A stretch of DNA of 64,000 nt, taken from Manihot esculenta. Its lineage: Eukaryota; Streptophyta; Magnoliopsida; Malpighiales; Euphorbiaceae. This document shows positions 26,357 through 35,917 of this stretch, piece by piece. Location: NCBI RefSeq assembly GCF_001659605.2, contig NC_035161.2:29311691-29375690 (forward strand). The letters run 5' to 3'. Position numbers and translations under genes: made by a program. The notes below the pieces were generated by a model, which saw nothing but the letters and a program-made list of their open reading frames with translations, ran no database searches and was not told the DNA's origin. Each line of letters begins with the position of its first letter. The stretch's first letter is position 1.

Positions 26357-27058
26357 CTACTTCTTGATCTTCTTCTGCTTCTTTGGCCCCGGCACTTCCA
26401 ATCTCCCAACAGAACATCCACATCTTGCTCGAAACACAAGAACAGCTCTTCCATTTGGTGGTGCCATCTTCTTCAGTTCAGCCTCCAATTCACGATGGTG
26501 ATCACGAGGCAATTCAAATAAACCCCTTTTCACCCCATCTTTCACCAAAGTACCATTTGAATTCTTCACACACTCCTCTGTCTCCAGCTGAATATCAAAT
26601 TCAGCTGCCTTCCTTAGGCCCTTACAATTTGGATTCCCACATTTCCTAGCTGTGCATATCAGTACTATCCATGCAGCTATTGCAGCACAAAACGTACTAA
26701 CCCCTATAGATGCATATATCATTGGATTTCTCATAAGCTCCTCCTTGACCACATAATGAACGGTGCCGACAAATTCAATGAAATTGAGAGTTACAAACTT
26801 GATATAAGGAAATAACAAGAACCCACAAGCACCAATAACAGCAATCAAGATCACAACATCAATAACAGCTGATCGAGATCGATCACAAACAGGTATACTA
26901 GCACAATTTGAGTGATTATTCGTCTTTCTGATCTTGTGCACATGATTAATATGTCTAGATTTTGAATTCAACTCATTGAAATTCACAGAATTTGCCATGA
27001 GTTTTGTTGATTGGTCGACGGAGTTGCAGACCGAGATTGAGCTATGGAAATAGACCAT
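26357..27058 (-). CDS. Two-pass membrane protein, At5g19025 / L34e-superfamily type
   Basis: Single coding exon, 233 aa, starting at the ATG at 27058. Two hydrophobic helices span about residues 64-90 and 113-136. They are followed by a soluble tail with a CGNPNC pair (C140, C145) and a CGC pair (C213, C215), which could bind zinc, and the tail ends in a Lys-rich stretch. This matches the Arabidopsis family annotated as uncharacterised protein At5g19025 / ribosomal protein L34e superfamily. It has membrane segments, so it is not a normal ribosomal protein. No function is established that I can name. An in-frame alternative start (M21, position 26998) would remove only a disordered N-terminus. 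Transcribed leader sequence probably extends to the right of 27058. Confidence 0.8.
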   Translation of the reverse strand: MVYFHSSISVCNSVDQSTKLMANSVNFNELNSKSRHINHVHKIRKTNNHSNCASIPVCDRSRSAVIDVVILIAVIGACGFLLFPYIKFVTLNFIEFVGTVHYVVKEELMRNPMIYASIGVSTFCAAIAAWIVLICTARKCGNPNCKGLRKAAEFDIQLETEECVKNSNGTLVKDGVKRGLFELPRDHHRELEAELKKMAPPNGRAVLVFRARCGCSVGRLEVPGPKKQKKIKK

Positions 27059-27910
27059 TTCAAATCAAACCCAGAAAATTTGAATGAAACTCAATCCTCA
27101 ACACAAAATCCACCGATCTTAACCAATCCAAACACAAAAGGAAATTAAACCCACCAATCTAGAGCCAAAGTCAGATTGACCCACCTCGTCAAAAAGAAGG
27201 AACAGGGAAAAAATTCACGAACTCTTCGAGGTGAATGGAAATAGTTGTCGGTGGCCAGATGTGCAGCAACAACAAAGGAAATTACCACGCAAACAATGTA
27301 GAATTCAATAAAAAAAAATTGAAGTGAATCCGCAAATAAAAAAGCAAAGAATGGAGAGATCGTTGCTCTGTAAGTCGGGTTAAAGGCCGGCTAAGAAGGA
27401 ACCAATCCAGAGAGGACAAGGAAGAACCATTTAACTGGGAGGTGTTATTCAATTTATCACAAATCACAATCTGTTAAAAAAAAAGGCTGTAGATTATGCA
27501 AATGGCAAATTAGATCGCACACGCCAAACAGCAATTTAAAAGATTCGGAATTTTGGGAGTCAGGCTTAGTGGGCTAATCTACAAATGGGCTTTGACTAAT
27601 TATGCGTTAATGATTTTGTGGGGTACACTGTGGGCTTGGCCCACCTTTCACTTATAAATATTTTGCTCTTTTGCTTTTAATTTTTTTTAAAAAATTATTA
27701 TTTAATCCCTCAAAGATAATAATTAATTTATATTTTTAAAAATTAAGTAATAAATTAATAAATTTTTTTCATTAAAAATACTAAGTATTTTTTTGTTTTA
27801 TAAAAAATATTTTTATATTTTTTAATATTTATAGCATTTAGAAAATTTAATCAATAAAAAATATTTTTCTAATTAAAAAAAATAAATTATTTTAAGAAAT
27901 CTTGAGATTT

Positions 27911-27985
27911 TTATTAAAATTTTTATATATAAATTTGTTAATAAATTTTATTTTTTAAATTAAAATTAAGTAGTAAAAAATAAAT
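27911..27985. repeat. Dispersed AT-rich repeat, copy B
   Basis: Same core as 21564-21640, in the same orientation, sharing AAATTTGTTAATAAATTTTA and the flanking AT blocks. Confidence 0.5.
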
Positions 27986-30649
27986 AAGTGAATTCTCCTA
28001 TATTACAAAAAATAAATAATAAATTAACTTATTTTTTAATAAAATATAAAACATACTCGATGAGTGCATTAAGAAAAATTATACCAAATTATTGAAGAAA
28101 GTAATAAATTTTAAATTAAAAAAAAATCTACTAGATGAAAGTGAAATTGGGATGTTGAGTGGAAGTTTGTAGAATTCTTTTAAAAAATTAAAAATAAGCG
28201 TTTTTATTAGATCAATAGGAGCAAGTCTTGAGTCTTGAGTTGGAAGAATTTGCGCGTTGTGAAAGGATTGGAGATGTTTTCATAAAAAAGAAATGGTGAA
28301 GTGATGACCCTTCTCCCACTTAAACCAACAAAGTCTTTCCATGACGTGATACTTGTTTGGTTTGTCAATTGCCAACTCCACCACTCAATTATTCAAACAC
28401 CTTTCTTCTATTTCTGCTTCAATTGTACACTTTCTAAATTCTTTCATGGTTTTACTATTTCTAACTAAGTGGGTATTTAGCAAATATAATATAAATTTTA
28501 TTTTCTTAATTTATATAAAATAATTGAAAAATATATCACAACTAAGGAATTTAAACCGGGTCAAGCTCGACTGCTGCCTCAAATTGTAATGGTCTTCTAC
28601 GGTTGAAAAATTGTAATGGCCATATTTGTATCTTACTGGAATTATTAATTAAGTGGTTAAATTCGACCAATTCAAAATCAACTAAACCATAAGTTTAGAG
28701 CATCACCTCATTTGTCCTTTTCCTTTATTTTCCTATGAGTCAAAATATGAGTCATTTTCAAGTCCTCCAATCAATGCAACAGAAGGTCTAACTCAGCCCA
28801 TTTAGGATTGATTTTTTTTTTCTTAAAGGTAAAGAAGGTAAGAGATTGTGTTTTTCTAATGTGGGATTATTTTATCGTTTACTATCAGACTAAGCTATTG
28901 AATTATATCAAGTGAAAGGCAATTCTAATATTATACAGCAAGATAATACTTTTATCATGATAATTTGTCTAAGATCCAACAATCAAAGCCCACTCGTTGG
29001 ATGATTCTCATGAGTCTTTGTGGCTGAGCCCTGGGTTTCTATGTTTTCGTGCCTGTTTGGAGTTGTTTTTTTTTTTTTTTTTGGGCTTTATGGATGTGGA
29101 AGCTAGGCTTCTTGTTATGCTGTTGCGTCCATATACTTGCCAGTGGTGTCGGAGATTTTCAGAACACTCTGGTTTGGGCTGGGTCTATGGGCTGAATTTT
29201 GTAGGCTTTGAGTGGAATTGTTTATTGAGCTTTGTTTCATAGTCTATGGTTGGTTAAGTGTAAGCTTTGCATGGTAAAAGAATACATGTGTGCATAAATC
29301 CCCTCCATTTCATAATTTTTTCCCCTTTCTATAATTATTAAAAAATATAATTTTTTATTAATTTTTTAATTACATTTATTTTAAATATATTAAATTTTAT
29401 TAAATATTAAAAGATATTTTAAAAATTTTTTTAAAAATAAAATAAAATTAAATAGAATTATAATAAATAATTTATATATTACTATAATCTAAAAAATGAT
29501 AATAATTTTAAAATAATTAAAAAAATTAATAAAAATTATGAGAAGTAAAGCTTTTTATTATAGCTTATTTTTAAAATAATTTTTCATTCAATATAAAAAA
29601 ATCACCTTTATATTTAATTATGATTATAGCTAATATTTTTAATTTCTACTCTATTTTTTAAATTTATTATAATTATAAATAATGCTTAAAATAATTTTAA
29701 CTAATTTTAAATTGATACACATATTATTACATAAATTCATGTAAACAATTCCTTTTAACTCTAATTAACTATATACTTTAAAAATATTTAATTCTTTTTA
29801 TCATAATTTACAATTTAAATTATTTAGATGTAGGAATTCACTTGAAATATAAATTTTAAATTAAAGATTAAGATAATAAAAGTTTAATATTTTTAGATAT
29901 ATAGTTAACTGAAATTAAAAGATTATTGGATTTAACTAATATTTAAAAAGTAAATAAATAATATTTTTAATAATATTTATACTAATTTAAAATTGATATT
30001 ATTTTAAATATTAGTTACATTCACAATAAATTTAAATATCAAGATATAAAATTGAAAGTTTTTGTTATAGTGTGGTATAATTAGATAAATTATTTTAAAA
30101 ATTAATTATAGTTTCAATAAACTTAAAAGATATAACTTTATTATATAAAAATTGAATTTTTTATTATAATTTTAATTAAATATAAAATTTTGGAGATTTA
30201 TATAAGTCCAAAAATTAAAATATGTCATCCCTCGTGACTCACGTGACCTCACTCGTAAGCAATAAAATAAAATAACAAAAAAGAGAAAAGAAAATTCCTT
30301 TTTTATTTTCATGACACGTAGATGTCTGTAGATTTCATCACAACTCTCAACAAAGAAATAAACATTTTAATATTCAAAAACAAAAAGAAATAAAACTTTT
30401 TTTTTTCAGAAAAGACTTTTTAAGATGATGGCGTGTCAACAAAATAGGGAACTATTTATTTATCAATTATAATCAAATCAGAATCTTACACGAATAAAGC
30501 AGCAGATAGACACCAGCTTTTGTAGGAGACACGCGTCAAACACAGAGCACACTTCCATTCCACGTAAGATGCAACCAGGAAAATCGAAAATGTAGAGCCA
30601 CTAGAAACATATTCTTTTTTAGGTGCAGCTTTGAAATCAATGGTGGATG

Positions 30650-30746
30650 CTTCACACGTGTGAAGGTAGCCGGGCACGTGTTTAGGAGGTGGTTTAATGG
30701 ATTGGTTTCACTTTCACTTTTGGATTGGTGGGGCCCTGACGTGGCG
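30650..30746. promoter_or_regulatory. Cluster of ACGT-core boxes without an adjacent gene
   Basis: A 16-bp perfect palindrome CTTCACACGTGTGAAG (30650-30665) carries a G-box (CACGTG at 30655-30660). A second G-box lies at 30675-30680, and TGACGTGGCG at 30737-30746. These are consensus bZIP/bHLH sites. No open reading frame follows in either direction within 1 kb. Confidence 0.4.
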
Positions 30747-32103
30747 GAAATGCCATTAATAACTTGTGAGCTATTCGGGGCGTCTTCACATAAAATGATG
30801 ATGTGGATTTCCATGGTTTTCTGCTTTATTATAATTATAATTAATTATTCTTTAACATGCAAAGAAATTGCTTCAAAAGCTGCTAAATGATTAAAAAGAA
30901 AAACTGCTTACAGAAAAAAAAAAAAAAAAGTCAGAAATTACATTCCATGTCCCGGCTTTCTCCGTCCATTGATTGCGAATGGATTTACTCGGCGATACAA
31001 CGGGAAAAGGCCGTTGACGTTTCTTTTATTTATTTATTTAAAAATAACTTTTTTCCTCGTGAAAGTTTGTTTTATTCTTTTATTTTTTTCAAATACTTAT
31101 CGCTTGGCTACTAATAAAGTAAAAGTTTATAATAACCTGTACCTTTCGAACGAAACATTTACTAAAAAAGAGGTAAATTACTTTTTTAAAATTTAATTAA
31201 ATTTATAATTTAATTCTTTTTTATGAGAAATTTTTATTTAATTCCATCTCACACCATTATAATCACATCAAATTTTAACAACTTTTTATAAAATATTTTA
31301 TTAATATTACAGTTTATTCTAATAAACTGATAATATTTTTATGTTATTATTATTTTATTAATTTAAAATTTTTATTACTTAATTTTTATACTCGATTAAT
31401 TTTAATTTTAAAAAATAAATTAAAATATTTTTAAAACTTTAAAAATATATTTATTAATTTTATATTAATTTTAATTGTTGAATATTTTATTTATTTAATT
31501 TTTATAATATAAAAATTTATTAATTTATTATATATTTTATAAAAATAATTATTAATTAATTTCTCCATATTAAAAATATTTTAATTTTTTTTATATAAAT
31601 TAATGATTAAAATTAATGAAATGATTAATTAATAAATTTTTTAAAATAAAAAAAATTTAAAGTTTCTTTCAAAATTGAAAAACTAATTAATATATTTTCA
31701 TATACTACAGATACTAAATTGCAATTTTTCTTAATTTTAATAAAATTTTAAAATTTTAAATTAGTGATGTAACACATTAATTGTTGTAAAGAGTATTATA
31801 TGTTATCACTGTATGATGAGACCACGTGATAGAATTTTAATAAATTCTCGATCACTCATGTAATACCTGGCTAGACTCCGGTATCGGAATTTCTACCGTC
31901 CGGTAGAATATCAGATGTCGGAAATTTCTAGAAGGGTAAAACCATGTTTTATGAAATGATTTAATGTATTTTATGATTTTAAGTAAAAAGAAAATTGAGT
32001 TTTTAATGAAAATAACCTTGGAGGAAGATTCAGATTCGGCCGCCGAACGTGCATGCGCTTCGGGAGTGCTTTAGGCCCCCGAAGGCATAAGTGAGGGAAG
32101 TCC

Positions 32104-32200
32104 AGGTTCGGCCGCCGAACCTTATGTTCGGCCGCCGAACATGGCATGCATGCGGAGGCACATTAGGCCCCCGAAAGTGGCCTGACCAGCCACCTATAAA
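32104..32200 (+). promoter_or_regulatory. Paired palindromes and TATA box in the nested LTR
   Basis: Two 19-bp palindromes with a single central base, AGGTTCGGC-C-GCCGAACCT (32104-32122) and ATGTTCGGC-C-GCCGAACAT (32124-32142), lie next to each other ~55 bases before TATAAA (32195-32200). Confidence 0.6.
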
Positions 32201-32789
32201 GAGGTCCCCATGTCCGAACGGGTGAGCTTTTCTCCCCGTTTTCGGCCAAGGTGAGTTCTCCGCCGTCCCTCATCGATTTTGAGCTTCTTCCTTCGAATCT
32301 TCATGATTTTCTTATGAGTTTTTACTTGGTTTGAAGTTATTTGAGCAAAAGAGCAAGTTTGGAAGCTTGGAGACCAAAGAGTTGATTTCTCCCCATCTCC
32401 AAGCTAGGATCGTCTTTCCTCTCGATCTTCAAGAGGTAAGCTTAGATCCAACCTTCCTTGTATGTTTTAAACAAGTTTTATAAAGATCTATGGGGTAGAA
32501 ATGCATGTTAGGTTATTTTTTAGTTTATGGGTTTATGATATGTTTATGAGCAATGAGGGTTGTTTATGCATGTTTGATGTGCTTTGGTTGGGGTTTAAGT
32601 TAGTTTGAGACCCCTATGTGCTTGTTGGCTTGAGTTTGCAAGTTGTAGACTAGGAAAATACATGATGGATTGGTTTTGGAGGCTTTGTGCATGAGTTGAG
32701 GCTGAGTTCTGCCTTTGGGAGAACTCAGGTTCAGCAGCCGAACCTGCCTGTAGAGGCCAGCCTTTGGCTGCCGAACCCTGCCCCCGAAA

Positions 32790-32960
32790 GTGGACTTTCG
32801 GCTCTGGAAGGGAGTTTCAGCCGCCGAAGGTGCCGCCGAACATGCATGAGTTTCGTCTCTGGAGGGAACTTTCGGCCGCCGAAAGTGCCGCCGAAGGTGC
32901 ATGACTTTCGGCTCTGGAGGGACTTTCGACCGCCGAACCTGCCGCCGAAAGTGCCCTGTC
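32790..32960. repeat. GCCGCCGAA-rich minisatellite, ~3 units of 55-60 bp
   Basis: Repeated TTTCGGCTCTGG, GGCCGCCGAA and GTGCCGCCGAA blocks in irregular units. An ORF through it is only the repeat in translation. Confidence 0.6.
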
Positions 32961-33350
32961 CAGCCTTCCTTTGCATAATTTTTGTGATTGTTTTAAGGTG
33001 TTTTAGGGGGTTTTTGGGGAGTATCTTAGAGTCATATTTATGTATGTTTGGTCCCTCATTTGAGTCCGCCTGTATAGGTTCGGACCCAAGGAACCGAGGA
33101 CCCCAGCAGTGAGTCAGTTGTATCAGTGTCTGTCAGAGCTAGCCAGAGGTAAGTGGAATAACTCTCTATGTTTTCAAACGAACAATGAAAGTTTAGCATG
33201 ATTCACGCATCATGAATGCCATGAGTTATATAGGGTGTTTGCATTAGAATTCACGAATATGTTGCATTGCATATTATGTTGTTGATGTGGATGAATGTTG
33301 AATGATCCATTAGCCCTCACACGTTATGACATGATGTTATGATATGAAAG

Positions 33351-33490
33351 TCCAAGCGTGCCTGCACTACACCCCTGGCACTATGTAAGAGAAAGTCCGG
33401 GCGAGCCTGCACTACGCCCCCGGCACTATTGGATATGTATGTTATGCTATGGAAGTCCAGGCGTGCCTGCACTACGCCCCTGGCATGATT
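33351..33490. repeat. Three hairpin-forming repeats in the nested LTR
   Basis: TCCAGGCGTGCCTGCACTAC-type units start at 33351, 33396 and 33456. In each, CCAGGCGT can pair with the ACGCCCCTGG that follows (one or two bulges), with GCCTGCACT as loop. Confidence 0.6.
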
Positions 33491-34680
33491 AGACTGTATG
33501 GAGGGTTAAATGGTGACAAGTTCATCCTTGATGTGAATTGTTTGTGCTGTGATGCATTCCATGTTATCATATGTTTTAAATTACTATGTTTTATTATTCT
33601 GCTCACTGGGCTCTAGTAGCTCACCCCACTCCCCTATCTCCCCAGGTTTGCAGGTACAGGATAGACCAGGAGGTCAGCTAGAGTAAAGTTGTGGTCATGT
33701 AATAGCTAGTGGTGGACATGATAAATGTTGAAATGTAATGTTTAGTACAGTAATGTAATGAATAGTATGGAATAATTATGTAATGTAATGATGTTATGGA
33801 GGATTAGAGTGGTGCTTGACCCAGTATGTTGTTTGTCCCTTTTAATACATGATCTTTCAAATGTAATGATATTTTATGAAAACCAAACTTAATGTATGAA
33901 TGAATGTTTCCCATTGGAGCATATTTGAGGACTCCAACGAGGGGAATGATGATTATGAGTTGTGCATGCACAGGTTGAGTTTGGAAATGGAATGAGAAAA
34001 GTTCAAATTTTTATGTATGTGTTGATCATGTATGGGATTTAACAGGTTTACAGGTTTTATGTTAGGCTTGCTATGGGTCCCAGCGGCCTTAAGCCAACCC
34101 GGATCCTAGCGCCGGTAGTGGTCCAATTTTCGGGTCGTTACAACTCATGTCTCATCCACAATAGAACATACTCGGTCATTTGGATGCTTGATGCTCGAAA
34201 CAATATAAGACTCACTCCATATATTTGATTGAGTCTCTCGTGATATCTAGATACCTTTAAAGGATATTATATAATAAATATTTATTTACACCTTTAGTTA
34301 TGAAATCTCTTATTCACTAGTGTTTTCAGAAAAGTCACTAACTAAACTTATCTTATTATAATATAAAAGCAAATGATACACAAAATTCAAGATATGAATT
34401 TTAACACACTCTTATAAAAGCTCAAATTCTCTTTTTACATTCGTGCTTCTTGAAAATTTACTGATTTGAGTGTCGAAATAGCTGTCTTTAGATACCAACC
34501 ACCTCATATTTTCCTTTTGCATATTGACAGGTCAAATCCAACTCCTTTACAATCACTCATTTAGTTCAATTGCTGGGATCCCATTGATTTCTTTTGTTCA
34601 TTTGCGATAAATCCGGCCTAACCTTTTCATTTACCCTTTTCACTTAAAATCCTTTCCATTTCTTATACTTTACTTTTAAA

Positions 34681-35518
34681 ATGGCTGAAAATTCACAAAT
34701 TGTTGCTAAGTCTGCTGCCAACAGGAGAGCTATCATCTCTTCCATCCCAAACAGTGGACGTGACACTCCTCCCATTGTAAACGAGAGAGACCTTAATAAT
34801 TTGAATAATGAGCAGATGATGCAATACATTAAAAAGTTACAAGCAGCTCTCGAGCAGTATAAAACTCAAGAGAATGCCTCGTGCATAACTCCTAGAATAA
34901 GGGAGAAAGCTTCTTTTAAGTCTCCTAAGACCCAGACGGAGGCAATTCACACGTAGTCCAAAGGTAAGGCCAAAGTTGAGGATAAAGAATCATCGAACAA
35001 GGCCTCCAAAATACGTTGATCAGAAGTTGGTTCATGTTGTACAAATGTACCAAAAAGAAAAAGAGAAAGATTATGATTTGGATGATATCTCGCCCTTGTC
35101 AGAGGAAATTCTCGTAAAGACCTTTCCTACGAAATTCAAGTTGCTCAATTTGGATAAATACGACAGACGACAGACTCCAAGAGTCATCTGGCTATCATTA
35201 GGACTATAATGTAACTCTAGAATGTTAACAACTTCGTATTATGCCGAGTCTTTCCATCCATCTGCATAGATTTGGTCAAAAAATTGGTATCAACATATGA
35301 GTTCAAGTTTTATCAATAGCTTTACTCAACTTACTATGTTTTTAAAATTTAAATTTATTATTTGCATATTTCCTAAAAAACTCTCATTAGATTTATGTAA
35401 AATTCGACAAGATGAAAATAAACTTTTAAAGAGTTTTATTTCAAATTTCAACGTCAGAGTGATACAGATAAAAGAGTTAAATAATGAAATAGCCTGCGGA
35501 GCCTTGAATAAGGGCTAA
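34681..35518 (+). pseudogene. Degenerate gag fragment
   Basis: It opens with ATG and 91 sense codons (34681-34956), then is broken by stops and a frame change. The second block (34976-35209) contains PLSEEILVKTFPTKFKLLNL then DKY, the conserved gag lead-in of plant gypsy elements. The third (to 35518) contains KIRQDENKLLKSFISNF then IKELNNEIACGAL, which aligns with the Retrotrans_gag C-terminal half. Gag then stops and the inverted U3 begins. No protease, RT or integrase remains. Confidence 0.65.
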
Positions 35519-35917
35519 TATAAATTGAGAACTTGAGTTTTTAGAAAAGTGTGTTATAATGCATATTTTGAACTCATTGTATATTTTGCTTTTATACTGT
35601 AATAAAATAAGGTTAGTTAGTGATTTTTCTGAAAATATAACTAGTACCGGTTAGTATATAAAAAATTTCGTAATTATAGATGTAATAAAAATTTATTATA
35701 TAATATTTTTTAACGATAACTAGATGTTACGAGAGGTTCGATCCAATATGCGGGGCAAGCCTTCTATGATTTCAAGTATTGATCATCCAAATACCGAATT
35801 TATTATTTTGTACATGAGACCTGAGTGACTGAGAATCACAATTTATTAAGATTTTACCATGTGATCTTATCGGACATATAACACTTTTTACAAAAATTAT
35901 TGTGTCATATCAATTAG

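Larger units (their letters stand above)
27059..31764. other. Promoter side of the At5g19025-like gene, then AT-rich intergenic DNA
   Basis: 27059-27450 probably holds the 5' leader and promoter of the minus-strand gene. Beyond that, 27660-28130, 29320-30220 and 31170-31760 are extremely A/T-rich. Islands of normal composition occur at 28990-29280 and 30480-31020. The second is rich in ACGT motifs. No convincing coding region was found. Confidence 0.5.
31859..34142 (+). mobile_element. Nested LTR-like insertion, probable solo LTR (TSD ACTCA)
   Basis: It begins TGTAATACCTGG and ends GGGTCGTTACA (TG...CA), flanked by ACTCA at 31854-31858 and 34143-34147. It contains a TATA box (32195-32200) ~340 bases from the left end. 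I see no coding domain and no internal LTR pair, so a solo LTR or non-autonomous element is the best reading. Its last ~240 bases, reverse complemented, match the first part of the 354-bp insertion at 53183-53536. The coding strand is inferred from the TATA box. Confidence 0.8.
31765..35912 (+). mobile_element. Defective LTR retroelement ending in two inverted U3 copies (TSD ATTAG)
   Basis: The left end is TGATGTAACACA and the right end, on the minus strand, is TGATATGACACA. Both are flanked directly by ATTAG (31760-31764 and 35913-35917). Left arm: 31765-31858 plus 34148-~34436. Right arm: 35521-35912, inverted. Each is ~390 bp and they match along their whole length at moderate identity. 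The left arm leads into a normal R/U5-like leader (TATAAAAG at 34413-34420, then a TTTGAGTGTCG motif near 34462 that recurs in plant gypsy LTRs) and a degenerate gag. The right arm stops at about the same point as the U3/R boundary. Without the nested insertion it measures ~1.86 kb. Confidence 0.8.

Noticed and set aside
28997..29242. 81-codon ORF after a T-run
   Set aside because: Its Phe run comes from poly(T). No domain or codon signal was seen, and it may be old repeat sequence.
32687..33112. 141-codon ORF in the nested LTR
   Set aside because: It is a translation of the GCCGCCGAA minisatellite and lies inside non-coding LTR sequence.
31765..35912. A Mutator-like or foldback DNA transposon that captured gag
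   Set aside because: The long inverted arms suggested it, but TG...CA ends, a 5-bp duplication, a TATA box and a gag placed after a normal leader fit an LTR element better.
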